Assembly (NCBI GenBank): GCA_028284155.1
Contig: JANQSF010000117.1
Location: forward strand, 1-64,000
Reading direction: 5' to 3'
DNA from: Phycisphaeraceae bacterium
GTDB lineage: Bacteria > Planctomycetota > Phycisphaerae > Phycisphaerales > Phycisphaeraceae
DNA: 64,000 nt
A program made the translations under genes and the position numbers. A model generated the notes under the pieces. The model worked only from the letters and a program-made list of their open reading frames with translations. It was not told the DNA's origin and ran no database searches. Below are positions 1-8,770 of the stretch, in pieces. Numbering within the stretch: position 1 is the first letter of the stretch; each line of letters begins with the position of its first letter.

Positions 1-1
1 T

Positions 2-112
2 GCCGCAGTCTGGAACAGCCAATTGCTCGAACGCGAGCTGGCGGTGTACCGCCAAGAGCGTCAACGCATGCCACCGAGGCAACGATGGCACTATACACCG
101 GCGCAGACTACT
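2..112 (+). pseudogene. N-terminal remnant of a different integrase
   Basis: The first ~37 codons read in frame as a fragment with LLERELAVYRQERQRMPP followed by HYTPAQ. This resembles the N-terminal region of planctomycete helix-turn-helix/rve integrases (R-x-R-M-PP-x2-R then HY-P-x2-R). It is not present in the intact IS copy at 25552-27121; similarity between the two copies begins only around position 113. The fragment runs in frame into the transposase below, so the junction looks like a recombination scar between two mobile elements. It continues beyond the left edge of the window. The family assignment rests on memory of the motif and is tentative. Confidence 0.4.
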
Positions 113-154
113 CGATGCTTGGGACTGAACGACGTGCTCATCGGAGAATCCGTC

Positions 155-1240
155 GTGAGTTCTATGTTGCATCCCTGGCAATTGCTGATCGCCGTCATCT
201 GTGGCTGGGTCAATCGACATCAGCAACACATTATCGATCTTCAGAACGATCAGCTTCAGACGCTGCTCAAAGCTCAGGGAAAGAAGTGCGTCAACTTGAG
301 GGACGAGGATCGTCGATGCCTGGCGGTCAAAGCCAAACGTATCGGTCGGAAGGCCCTGCTTGAGCTAACCACCATCGTCACGCCCGACACCATCCTCCGC
401 TGGCACCGCCAACTGGTCGCCCAGAAGTGGAACTACTCGAAGCGTCGAAAGAAGCCGGTGGGCCGCCCCGCGATCACGAGCGAGGTCAAACGACTGGTCT
501 TGCGCATGGCCAGGGAGAACCCCGAATGGGGCTACGACCGGATCTCCGGCGAGATGGGCAACCTGGGACATGTCCTTTGTGATCAGTCGGTGGGCAACAT
601 TCTTCAAGAACACGGCATCGAACCGGCGCCGCAGCGCAAGCGAATCTCGTCCTGGAAGGAATTCATCAGCGCGCATTGGGATGTGTTGGCTGCGGTTGAA
701 TTCACGACGATTGAGGTCGGGACGTGCCGAGGCCTGGTGACGTATCAACTGTTGTTCGTCATGGATCTGTCGTCACGACGAGTTGAGTTCGCCGGGATGA
801 CACCCAATCCCACGGGAGCGTGGATGGATCAAGTCGCCAGGAACCTGACGGATTGTGAGGCCGGGTTCCTGAGAAGGCATCGTTGCCTGCTGATGGATCG
901 TGACACCAAGTCCTGCCAGTCGTTTCGTGATCTGCTTGAGCATGCAGGCGTCAAGCCAAACCGCTTGCCCGCGCGGTCGCCGAATTTCAACGCACATATT
1001 GAGCGGTTCATGCGTAGCCTGAAAGACGAGTGCCTGAATCGCATGATCTTCTTCGGCGAGTGGTCTATGCGCAACGCGGTCAATGAGTTCTTGAAGCACT
1101 ATCACCACGAGCGTAATCATCAGGGCGTTGGGAATGCGATTATTGACGCGGGTGACGAAGTCGGGCGGGTTGCCGGCACGATCAAATGTCGACAACGGCT
1201 TGGCGGCCTGCTCAAGTACTATCATCGCAAAGCTGCTTAG
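155..1240 (+). CDS. rve-type DDE transposase, probably inactive
   Basis: This is an integrase-core transposase of 361 aa. The GTG start at 155 matches the start of the intact copy (25695), which has the same length; the open frame extends further upstream only through foreign sequence. Motifs visible are WHRQLVAQKW near residue 85, NPEWGYDRI, the DRDTK segment carrying the second acidic residue, SPNFNAHIERF with the third (Glu), and the C-terminal signature RLGGLLKYYHRKAA. The first catalytic position reads AVEFTTIEV, with Glu where the intact copy has Asp (AVDFTTIEV). Nearby W-to-G (EVGTCRG) and F-to-S (DRDTKS) changes also point to decay. The frame is still open, so loss of function is inferred from residues only. 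Family membership is certain. Confidence 0.85.
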   Translation: MSSMLHPWQLLIAVICGWVNRHQQHIIDLQNDQLQTLLKAQGKKCVNLRDEDRRCLAVKAKRIGRKALLELTTIVTPDTILRWHRQLVAQKWNYSKRRKKPVGRPAITSEVKRLVLRMARENPEWGYDRISGEMGNLGHVLCDQSVGNILQEHGIEPAPQRKRISSWKEFISAHWDVLAAVEFTTIEVGTCRGLVTYQLLFVMDLSSRRVEFAGMTPNPTGAWMDQVARNLTDCEAGFLRRHRCLLMDRDTKSCQSFRDLLEHAGVKPNRLPARSPNFNAHIERFMRSLKDECLNRMIFFGEWSMRNAVNEFLKHYHHERNHQGVGNAIIDAGDEVGRVAGTIKCRQRLGGLLKYYHRKAA

Positions 1241-1251
1241 GCGGGCTTATC

Positions 1252-1515
1252 ATGCTTCGATGGATCAAAACGAGATTCTGAACATCCGTGGATCAGGCCT
1301 ACGACCGAAAGATTGAACGTCTGACGCAGAAGTCACGCGCCTTGAAAGCGGAGTTGGAAGAGCTCAACGGCGGCAAGCCCATCGTTCTTTCTGAAGAAGG
1401 CCGTGCACGATTGCAAAAGCTCAGAGAGGGCATCGATCCGAAACGACTCTAGCAGATCTGTGTCTTTGATCTTGATGAACCGAAGGAAGACGACGCTCGG
1501 CCAGATTCAACATGA
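1252..1515 (+). pseudogene. Decayed IS passenger ORF
   Basis: This is collinear over 88 codons with the 87-aa passenger ORF of the intact IS (26792-27055). It begins with ATG at 1252 (MLRWIKTRF) and is broken by TGA after nine codons and by TAG late in the frame (CGA CTC TAG, where the intact copy has AAG). Between the stops it still reads as the same coiled-coil-like sequence (LKAELEELNGGKPIVLSEE). Its equal length and matched ends show that point mutations, not deletions, broke it. Confidence 0.8.
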
Positions 1516-1581
1516 CCAGTCGAATCGAAGTCCGTCTCTGATCCCGATTTATCCTTGGGCGCAGTCAATTGACCACACGGG

Positions 1582-1994
1582 ATGTACTTGATCGCCAAGC
1601 TGTACGAGGACAACGACATGGACAATCTTGAATCCTCTCTGTACTCCCATCATTTCTTACTGACTTGCGATGCCCCGTAACCGGCATGAACGAGGCATTC
1701 GGCGACGCCCATGTCGAGTGGAAGATGAAAGAGGCGTTCACCGGTATCGAGCTTATGGCGACTCCGTGGCTGTACCCGGAGGGCTCTGTAGGGGCCGCCC
1801 GTGTGAACGGTGATACGTGTTTCTTTTGACATATGGGCGGTTTTTCGGGCAATTCGCGGTTTTTAGGTGGTTTTGCGTCGGCATGTGGTACACTGAAGGC
1901 GCGTGTGTCTGCCGCGCGGCGGGGTCTTAGGTTAGAGCCTCGCCTCAAATGTCGGGAATGTGAGAGTGCTGAAACCTGTAAGCGTACGGAGTGA
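1582..1994. other. Intergenic stretch with no convincing gene
   Basis: No recognisable gene lies between the IS right end and the LamG gene. Two short open frames (about 1581-1679 and 1686-1829, plus strand) read as ordinary protein-like sequence, for example MNEAFGDAHVEWKMKEAF, but are under 50 codons and not recognised. They may be pieces of a gene disrupted by the IS. The last 100 bases precede the LamG gene and presumably hold its promoter; no clear -35/-10 pair was found. Confidence 0.4.
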
Positions 1995-2000
1995 ATGGTT

Positions 2001-3584
2001 ATGACGCGTGTCCGATTGCTATCTGGTGTCTTGGCGGTGATGGCCCTGTTGCTGTGCGGCGCCCCGACGAGTTGGGCGGTGGTTTCCGGCGGCATCCCCG
2101 ACGCCAGCCACCCGGACCTTAAGTTCTGGCTCGACGCGAACGACGCCAGCTCGTTTTCGTTGTCCGGCACAACCGTCAACTCATGGTCCAGCCGGGACAC
2201 GAACGACGCGGTGACGGCGACGCCCAGCGGCGGCACGATCACGCGCACGCTGACCGGGCCCGGCGGGACGGGTATGGTCAACTTCGACACCAGCGGGCAT
2301 ATGGTCCTGGACAACTTGGTGACGTTGTCGGTCGGTGACGGCGGCGACGCCAGCGCGTTCGTCGTAGCCAAGACGAACAACACGGCCAATCAGACCCTGA
2401 TGTCGCGCGCCGGCCAGAACCGGCAGTTCTTCCGTAGCAACGGCAACACGGTCATCTTCTTCAAGGGCACGAACCCCGACCCCAACATTCCCAACCAGGG
2501 CGTGACCGAGGATCGGATTCAGTACGCCGAGTTCTTCGGCGCGCCGAAGCCCAACGGCGACGTCAACTTCTTCCGCAACGGTGTATCGCAGGTGGTGAAC
2601 AACCCCGGCAACATCGGCACGCAGGACTGGGAGTTGAATCGTCTGGCCGGCGGCGGCGGGTGCTGCGGCGGCAACTGGAACGGTACGATCTCGGAAATCA
2701 TCCTCTACGACCGCGCCCTGACCCCCGACGAGCAGAACGAGGTCGGCACTTATCTGGAGAACAAGTACGCCATCGCGACGGCCTACGGCCCGCCGCCGAT
2801 CGTCCCCAACCCGTACGACGTCGAGGTGCTGAGCGACAACCCGTTGGTCTACTACCGGTTCGGCGAAGCGCCGGGCTCGATGATTGCGATCGATTCGTCG
2901 GGCAACGGGAACGACGGCACGTACTTGGGCGGCGTGACGCTGGGCGGCCCCAGCGCGACGCCTGAACTGGGCGGCGCGGCAGAGTTCGACGGGTCCAGCG
3001 GCTGGGTCGATGTGCCCGCGCTCGGTACGCTCGAAAAGAGCACGATCGAGTTCTGGGTCAACGCCGACGCGCTGGCCGGCGGGTGCTGCACGTCGATCTT
3101 CTCGACAGACACTTTCGCCACGGGCAACCTGCACTTCAACCTCAAGGGCGGCCTCGATATCGAGCACGCCATCGCCGGCGGCGGCCCGAACAACAACAAC
3201 ACCCCGGACGGCGCGATCGCCTTCGACGACTGGTTCCACGTCGTGGTCACCTACGACGCCGAAGACATCGCCAATGGCGAGACGAACTTTTACGTCAACG
3301 GCGTGTTGATCACCACCTCTAACCACGCGAACGACCCGGATATGGTGTTGATCGGCGGTGCCATCGCCGCCTGGAATCAGAACGGCAACAACGTCATTCG
3401 GTTCTTCAACGGGGAGTTGGACGAGTTCGCCATCTACGACTCGATTTTGAGCGAAGAACAGATCATCGCACACTACAACGCCCGCCTGGGCGTCAACGTT
3501 GCAGTCCCGGAGCCGGCCACCGCGACGCTCGCGCTGCTCGGCTTTGCCGGCTTGGCAATGCGACGTCGGCGACGGATGAACTGA
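2001..3584 (+). CDS. LamG-domain PEP-CTERM secreted protein
   Basis: An exported surface protein of about 527 aa. The signal peptide is LLSGVLAVMALLLCGAPTSWA. Two concanavalin/LamG-like units follow, roughly residues 30-250 (starting DASHPDLKFWLDANDASSF) and 275-490 (starting NPLVYYRFGE and ending LDEFAIYDSILSEEQIIAHY). LamG folds usually bind carbohydrate or protein ligands; the ligand here is unknown. The C-terminus is a PEP-CTERM sorting signal: VPEPATATLALLGF, a short hydrophobic stretch, then MRRRRRMN. The start at 2001 is preferred over the ATG at 1995 because GGAG lies about 8 bases upstream of 2001. Exosortase-type sorting is inferred; no exosortase gene is in the window. Confidence 0.88.
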   Translation: MTRVRLLSGVLAVMALLLCGAPTSWAVVSGGIPDASHPDLKFWLDANDASSFSLSGTTVNSWSSRDTNDAVTATPSGGTITRTLTGPGGTGMVNFDTSGHMVLDNLVTLSVGDGGDASAFVVAKTNNTANQTLMSRAGQNRQFFRSNGNTVIFFKGTNPDPNIPNQGVTEDRIQYAEFFGAPKPNGDVNFFRNGVSQVVNNPGNIGTQDWELNRLAGGGGCCGGNWNGTISEIILYDRALTPDEQNEVGTYLENKYAIATAYGPPPIVPNPYDVEVLSDNPLVYYRFGEAPGSMIAIDSSGNGNDGTYLGGVTLGGPSATPELGGAAEFDGSSGWVDVPALGTLEKSTIEFWVNADALAGGCCTSIFSTDTFATGNLHFNLKGGLDIEHAIAGGGPNNNNTPDGAIAFDDWFHVVVTYDAEDIANGETNFYVNGVLITTSNHANDPDMVLIGGAIAAWNQNGNNVIRFFNGELDEFAIYDSILSEEQIIAHYNARLGVNVAVPEPATATLALLGFAGLAMRRRRRMN

Positions 3585-3630
3585 CGGTTGCTGGCTACCA
3601 GTGTCGTAAAACTTGAATGACACAACTCAA

Positions 3631-3666
3631 ACGCCTTCCGGCCTAGAGCCGGAGGGCGTTGTGTTT
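3631..3666 (+). terminator. Intrinsic terminator after LamG gene
   Basis: An inverted repeat ACGCCTTCCGGC / GCCGGAGGGCGT (one internal mismatch, 5-base loop) is followed by TTGTGTTTT. It lies 47 bases after the stop codon of the LamG gene and suits a Rho-independent terminator. Confidence 0.7.
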
Positions 3667-3849
3667 TGGAGCACACACCAACGGCCGCAGTCAATCTGGC
3701 ACCGCCGTCATGGCCAACTGAATGGCGATAACTGATGAGTTAATCAGTCTGGGATACTCAGCAGATCCCTTTGATTCGTACTTCCTGCCATCGCGCGAGA
3801 GCAAATTGAAATCCAGTTCCATGTGGCATCAGATGTGGCCGCAATGAAA

Positions 3850-6800
3850 TCATGGCGCGGTCAATGTGATAGAAGATCGATTCAGACTCGGCTTGATGAC
3901 ATGTTCCGTTGCCTCGCCACTGGGCCATCGAACAAATGCGGTGGCGTTGCCGGTGCCGTCACCGAGCCCGAACATCAGTCGGGGAGGTGATTGAGACAGA
4001 TAGCCCTCGCCCGCGTACACCTCGGCCGTCTGAGAGGGAAGCCCATTAACACGCAAGGTGATCCGCGCGCCAATTGCGGTCGGGTTGCCCTTGCCACCGC
4101 GCAAGCTGATTTGAATCACACGCCCAGTTGTGTTGGACGTGCTTGTGAATGCCGAGACTCGGTCGTCATTGACGCCAAACAACAAGTCCGCCCGGCCATC
4201 GTTGTTCAAGTCCGTCCAGGTCAGTGCCTTGGCGTCGCCGGCGACCACGATCCCGCTTGAATTGGGCCATAGTGCCTTGAACCGGCCGCCGCCAAGGCCC
4301 TTCAATACGAGGCCGAGTCCGCCGTCCATTCGGCCGGTTTCTCGTTGCGGGCTGAAGGAATTCTGGGCGAGACAGAGATCGGCCTGTCCGTCTCCGTCTA
4401 GTTCGGTGAGCAACACGCCAAACGAGGGCGAGATCTGACAGAGTCGCGGTAACGGACGACGCGTAAAACGCCCCTTGCCGTCATTGATCCAGGCGGCCGA
4501 CTCCAGCGTTGTCGCGGCCAACCGTTTCGCATTCTTCAACCCGGCTGGCGTGTAGATATCCGCCAGGGGCGCTAGAGCGAACTTCTCGAATGTCGGAAAC
4601 CGTTCGCCCAGACTCGGCATCGCGTGGGTAGAGCAACTCCGCCCGCGGAGCGGGTACAGGGTGTTTCCTTCATACTCCGCTTCGACGAGTCGCAATTGGC
4701 CAGTACCATCCATGTTTCCGTAGAACAGCAGCGCGGGATGTGGCCCACTGGCGTGGTACTTTGTGTTCAGACCCAAGTTTGTAGCGACGTAGTCAATGTC
4801 ACCGTCAGCATCGAGGTCGCGCCCAGTTATCCCGTTCCACCAGCCGGTGTGACGGGCGAACCCCGCCTCTTCCGTCGCTTCCTGCAAACGACCGTCTTCG
4901 TTGCGATATAGCCGAATGGGGCCCCACTCGGTAGCCAAGAGCAGGTCCGGGTCACCGTCATTGTCTGCATCAGACCACAGAGCGGCGCACACCATGCCGG
5001 CTCGTTCCAGATCGGGGGCCTGCATGCGGGTTATGTCGACCAGTTGACCGGCGTCGTTGCGTAACAACCGGCTTGAAGGTGCCAGTGGATACTGGCCGGG
5101 GATTGTGCGTCCGCCGACGAACAGATCGAGGTCGCCATCGCCGTCAAAATCTGCTGCTGCGACCGTGCTGCCGCTGTCGCGTGTATCAGGGGTCCGGTCG
5201 GAGTTGGCACGTTTGAACCATCCCGACCCGTCATTCGTATACAAGCGGTCTCGAAGCATGGGCTGGTCTGGCGCAGTCTCCACCCCACCACTAACTACGT
5301 ACAGATCCAGATCGCCGTCCGAATCGACGTCGAAGAAGATGGCCCCCATGTCTTCACACGTCGCGTCGTCTTGAAGCGCGGGCAAGGGACGCCACACAAG
5401 CTGTTCTCCGTCACGCAGGAAGAGTCGGCCGCTTTCGCCACGGGCACCACCGAGATAGAGATCATCGTCTCCATCCTGATCGACGTCGCCCCACGCCATT
5501 CCCGGACCGAGTTGTGACAGTTTGAACGGCAGCAGCGGTTGACGCCGAAAGTCGTCAAACGGCCGCTCCTTGTGTCGGACGTGATCCGCCAACGCGATGT
5601 TCTTGAACATCGTTGGGGCCGGAGGCGTTCGGCGGTTCGATGTCACGGGCTGGTTTGGCTCGGTTACTACATGAATGTGATTAACAGAAACATCGTCAAG
5701 CTCCTGCCGTATCCCGCTGGGCCAATTCACGATGACCCGAGTAATCCGCTGGTCCTCGCCCAAACCAAAGTGCACTTCGGGATTGTCAGCACTCATGAAG
5801 CCGCGTGACAGCGTGTGATATCGAACATGCTGCAAACCGCTTGTTTCGACCCGCACCGTCGCGCCGATGCCGTAGCGATTGCTGGTCGTGCCACGCAAGC
5901 GAAAAACTAGTCGCCCACCTGTCCGCGACCGATTGCGGTACAGGGAGGGCGCGGACTCAAAGTTATTGACGATGAGATCCAGGTCGCCGTCGCCATCCAG
6001 ATCACCCATTGCCGCACCGAAACTCACGCCAACCTCGTCCAATCCCCACTGCTTCGAACTGTCTTGAAACACCAGGTCCCCAAGATTTCGGAAAGCGAAA
6101 TTGGCTTCGGCCTGTTTGGGCGAATCGAACCACTTCCGCTTGGCGTCACTGTCCCAACGATCGCCCCATTGGGCTCGCATGTCGCTATTGAACCAGGCGC
6201 GGGTCATGCCGTTCGTAACATACACGTCAACACGGCCATCATTGTCCAGGTCAGCAAGCTTCACGGCCCAGGTCCAGTCTGTCGCGGCGAGGCCGGTCAG
6301 GTGAGCGACCTCCATGAAACGACTCATGCCGGAATTGAGGTATACAGCGTTCCGCATGTATTGTCGGGGAAACCCATGTTCAAGGAACCAACCGGACTCG
6401 TTCATCTCCCCCATCATGAGCTTGGACTTGAAGTGACTCGAACCGGCCATGTCAGATGCCATGAAGTCGAGCAGGCCGTCGTTGTTCAGGTCACCAACAT
6501 CCGAACCCATTGAGAACCAAGGTGTGTGCGGCAACACATCCGGCGCTACGTCTGTAAAAGTCCCGTCGTGGTTGTTGCGGTAGAGGTGATCAGGCCCCCA
6601 GAAGTCGTTAGCCACGTAGAGATCCGGCCACCCGTCACTGTTGTAATCCCACCAGGTCGCCGACAGGCCGTAGTGATTCCCGCGGATGCCGGCCGCCTCG
6701 CTGGCATCTGTGAAAGTGCCGTCACCGTTGTTGACGTAAAGATGGTCAAACTGCCCCGCACCGATCTCCTGGATCGCTCCGTCCGACCGGACGATGATGT

Positions 6801-7656
6801 CGTGGTACTCGCGAAATCGTTCAGGAACGGCGGGACGGCCATCCGAGTCGAATTCGTAGAACGCCTTGGTGTCCTTGGCCGGTTCGATTCGATTGGTCAA
6901 CAGGTAGCCGTCCAAGTCGCCGTCACGGTCGTAGTCGGCAAACGCGAGCATGATGCTGGCGCCAGTGAAATCCAAGCCATGGGACTTGGCTTGCTCTTTG
7001 AAAGTACCGTCTCCCTGGTTGACATAGAGCAGGTTCGGGCCGCGATAGACACACACATATAGGTCCAGGTCACCATCGTTGTCGATATCAACGAACGTCG
7101 GACCGAGGCACCAGGCACCGTTCCCATCGACACCGGCTGTTGAGGTCACGTCCTCGAAACGCATGCCTCCGAGGTTGCGATAGAGCCGACTGCCACCTTG
7201 AGGGCGGGTCAGGAAAACATCTGGCCGACCGTCTTGGTCGTAGTCGCCAATACAGACACCGCCGCCTGCCATCTGACTGGTAATCAGTTCGTCCCGTTCC
7301 GGCGGCGGATTCCATATGTGTTCAAAGTCGATGCCCGCCGACTTGGGATCGATTTGCTCGAACAAGGATTGGCTGGTTAGTGCAGAACCGTCTTCGAAGT
7401 CTGCCAGCGGGGACGAAGTCACCAATCCTGCATCGACAGATAGCGTCTGGTTGTTCGATTCCCCAACAGCTTCCTCAACCGAGTCAGAGGCAGGTGGGGG
7501 ATTCTGATCGCAGCCAAGAGTAACGAGCACACAGAATACAACTAGAACAAGAAGCAGATTAGCGTTGGAGAGGCACAGATCGCACAAGCATACAAGGCGG
7601 GTGACCGAAGTTTTCAGGAACGGAATGAGCTTGACTTGGTGATTGTTGACGATCAT
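3850..7656 (-). CDS. FG-GAP/VCBS repeat protein with two ASPIC/UnbV domains
   Basis: A large exported beta-propeller protein of about 1268 aa. The N-terminus has a hydrophobic segment ending LLLVLVVFCVLVTLGCDQN, which reads as a lipobox (TLGC), so a lipoprotein is likely. The first half carries calcium-binding D-x-D-x-DG repeats (DYDQDGRPD, DIDNDGDLD, DYDRDGDLD, DYNSDGWPD, DLNNDGLLD, DLDNDGRVD, DLDGDGDLD) and ends in an ASPIC/UnbV domain (RGFMSADNPEVHFGLGE, NWPSG). The second half repeats this plan with further D-rich repeats and ends in a second ASPIC domain (LMFGLGDGTGNA, RWPSGEA). The whole protein thus looks like a duplicated CRTAC1-like unit. The ATG at 7656 is chosen over the one at 7716, whose extra 20 residues look untranslated. 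Function is unknown; this family is expanded in planctomycetes. Confidence 0.85.
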   Translation of the reverse strand: MIVNNHQVKLIPFLKTSVTRLVCLCDLCLSNANLLLVLVVFCVLVTLGCDQNPPPASDSVEEAVGESNNQTLSVDAGLVTSSPLADFEDGSALTSQSLFEQIDPKSAGIDFEHIWNPPPERDELITSQMAGGGVCIGDYDQDGRPDVFLTRPQGGSRLYRNLGGMRFEDVTSTAGVDGNGAWCLGPTFVDIDNDGDLDLYVCVYRGPNLLYVNQGDGTFKEQAKSHGLDFTGASIMLAFADYDRDGDLDGYLLTNRIEPAKDTKAFYEFDSDGRPAVPERFREYHDIIVRSDGAIQEIGAGQFDHLYVNNGDGTFTDASEAAGIRGNHYGLSATWWDYNSDGWPDLYVANDFWGPDHLYRNNHDGTFTDVAPDVLPHTPWFSMGSDVGDLNNDGLLDFMASDMAGSSHFKSKLMMGEMNESGWFLEHGFPRQYMRNAVYLNSGMSRFMEVAHLTGLAATDWTWAVKLADLDNDGRVDVYVTNGMTRAWFNSDMRAQWGDRWDSDAKRKWFDSPKQAEANFAFRNLGDLVFQDSSKQWGLDEVGVSFGAAMGDLDGDGDLDLIVNNFESAPSLYRNRSRTGGRLVFRLRGTTSNRYGIGATVRVETSGLQHVRYHTLSRGFMSADNPEVHFGLGEDQRITRVIVNWPSGIRQELDDVSVNHIHVVTEPNQPVTSNRRTPPAPTMFKNIALADHVRHKERPFDDFRRQPLLPFKLSQLGPGMAWGDVDQDGDDDLYLGGARGESGRLFLRDGEQLVWRPLPALQDDATCEDMGAIFFDVDSDGDLDLYVVSGGVETAPDQPMLRDRLYTNDGSGWFKRANSDRTPDTRDSGSTVAAADFDGDGDLDLFVGGRTIPGQYPLAPSSRLLRNDAGQLVDITRMQAPDLERAGMVCAALWSDADNDGDPDLLLATEWGPIRLYRNEDGRLQEATEEAGFARHTGWWNGITGRDLDADGDIDYVATNLGLNTKYHASGPHPALLFYGNMDGTGQLRLVEAEYEGNTLYPLRGRSCSTHAMPSLGERFPTFEKFALAPLADIYTPAGLKNAKRLAATTLESAAWINDGKGRFTRRPLPRLCQISPSFGVLLTELDGDGQADLCLAQNSFSPQRETGRMDGGLGLVLKGLGGGRFKALWPNSSGIVVAGDAKALTWTDLNNDGRADLLFGVNDDRVSAFTSTSNTTGRVIQISLRGGKGNPTAIGARITLRVNGLPSQTAEVYAGEGYLSQSPPRLMFGLGDGTGNATAFVRWPSGEATEHVIKPSLNRSSITLTAP

Positions 7657-7754
7657 CTTAGACGGGCCTCGACCCCATGGACAATCAAGTCCGCCGCAAC
7701 TGCCGCGACAGAGCATTGTACTAGACCTGTCCTGTCAAATTCTCACATCTATCA

Positions 7755-7960
7755 GTGATCATGTTGTGGCGCCACGGCGACGCGGCGCCCGACGGCAATG
7801 GCGAGTTTGAAAAGTTCTGTGCACCTTTGCTCAACAACGCTGGCCAAGCTGCGTTTTTCGCTGACCTGGCCGAGACCAATGGCGGAGCAAGTGATAACTT
7901 TGGCTTTTTTTCGTGCCGATATAGTGGCCCAGCATTTAGTGAGCCTCCTTTCTCGGCGTT
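7755..7960 (+). pseudogene. Fragment of a DUF7453-like secreted protein gene
   Basis: The frame from 7755 reads GDAAPDGNGEF, then FCAPLLNNAGQAAFFADL and GGASDNFGFF. This is the repeat unit of planctomycete secreted proteins in which GDAAPDGNG alternates with LNDAGQVAF. After a run of seven T (about 7911) the expected continuation (FFRADIVAQ) moves to another frame, indicating a frameshift. No signal peptide or C-terminal anchor remains. It is interpreted as a one-repeat relic of a lost gene; the family name is from memory of the motif. Confidence 0.5.
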
Positions 7961-8059
7961 TGGAGGCCGAGTCTCCAGATTTCAACGCAGGTCAGATAGG
8001 ATGAGCACTCCTTGATTGGGAAGACTTGTCTTTCGTGGGATGCGACCAGTCCCGAATAG

Positions 8060-8332
8060 CTAACCTCTTTTGGCATTGACGGCTAGGGCAATTGCCAACG
8101 CGCGTGAGACACACACGTGGGTCACTCTGACGTCTTGGATTGTCTGAGGGGATGCAATATGCGCGACGAGGATTCTGCCGCTACCATCGTGCATGAATGC
8201 CTCCTCCGGAGACACATTTGGACTTCCATCGCTTGATACGGTTGCAAGCCAACATGGCACGCTCGACTCAATAGACTGTGCGACATCCGCGGTAGTTATC
8301 AACTGCTCTATTGTCTGTGAAGAGGCTGCCAC
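8060..8332 (-). CDS. Truncated pyridoxamine 5'-phosphate oxidase-family protein
   Basis: A 90-codon frame (GTG start) whose first ~70 residues match the flavin-binding split-barrel family: VPCWLATVSSDGSPNVSPEEAF then ILVAHIASPQTIQDVR, then HVCVS. The typical family sequence continues for another 50-70 residues after VCVS, but here it ends in an unrelated tail (RALAIALAVNAKRG) and a stop. The gene is thus probably a 3'-truncated remnant. It lies 54 bases downstream of the RidA gene on the same strand and would be cotranscribed with it. Whether the short protein folds or binds FMN cannot be told. Confidence 0.55.
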   Translation of the reverse strand: MAASSQTIEQLITTADVAQSIESSVPCWLATVSSDGSPNVSPEEAFMHDGSGRILVAHIASPQTIQDVRVTHVCVSRALAIALAVNAKRG

Positions 8333-8386
8333 CTGAATCTGAATCAGCCGTACGCCCAGCCAGCATGGCGAGGCTACCCATCAGGC

Positions 8387-8770
8387 CTACATTGCAATCG
8401 CATCCACTTCGAATTCAACCAGTATCTCGGCGGACACCATCTTGCACTGGATCAGGCTGACAGCTGGTCTTACTGACCCAAGGAATTCAACATAGGCAGG
8501 GGCGATCAGTTTCCAGTCGTCGAGATCACTCAGGTAGATCCTGGTTCGGATGATGTTCTCTGCATCAACGTGAACGGCCTTGAGAGCAGCACGAATGTTC
8601 CCTAGCGCATGTCTCGCCTGCTCAAGAGGGTCGTTACCCCCCTGAATACTCCCATCGCTATCGACGGACGATGTCTGCGACAGCGCAACATACGACCCAA
8701 TACGAACAGCCCGAGAATAGGGAAGCGATGCGTCCCACGGCGTGTTTGACGGTATCTCGATTCGATCCAT
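8387..8770 (-). CDS. RidA-family (YjgF/UK114) deaminase-like protein
   Basis: A 127-aa protein matching the RidA family in length and layout. RidA proteins hydrolyse reactive enamine/imine intermediates released by PLP enzymes. Visible features are the N-terminal PYSRAVRIG strand (usual P-YSxAV-x-G), the middle IIRTRIYLSDLDDW, with the family arginine in TRIYLSD, and the C-terminal VRPAVSLIQC-x-MVSAEILVEFEVDAIA. The ATG at 8770 gives the family N-terminus; a longer frame to 8815 adds 15 residues with no similarity. The truncated PNPOx-like gene follows on the same strand. True RidA activity is inferred; paralogues with other roles are common. Confidence 0.85.
   Translation of the reverse strand: MDRIEIPSNTPWDASLPYSRAVRIGSYVALSQTSSVDSDGSIQGGNDPLEQARHALGNIRAALKAVHVDAENIIRTRIYLSDLDDWKLIAPAYVEFLGSVRPAVSLIQCKMVSAEILVEFEVDAIAM

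Larger units (their letters stand above)
113..1581 (+). mobile_element. Degenerate IS copy, left end lost
   Basis: This is the older relative of the intact element at 25552-27121. The order is the same: an rve transposase of 361 codons, an 11-bp gap, an 88-codon passenger ORF, and a right end finishing in TTGACCACACGGG at 1569-1581. That end matches the right terminal inverted repeat of the intact copy. The left terminal repeat and about 100 bp of leader are missing and replaced by foreign integrase sequence. The transposase carries a catalytic substitution and the passenger ORF has two in-frame stops. The element is therefore expected to be immobile by its own means. Confidence 0.75.

Noticed and set aside
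2181-3623. 480-codon open frame antisense to the LamG gene
   Set aside because: Val/Arg/Asp-rich mirror frame of a high-GC gene; the sense frame has a signal peptide, LamG motifs and a PEP-CTERM end.
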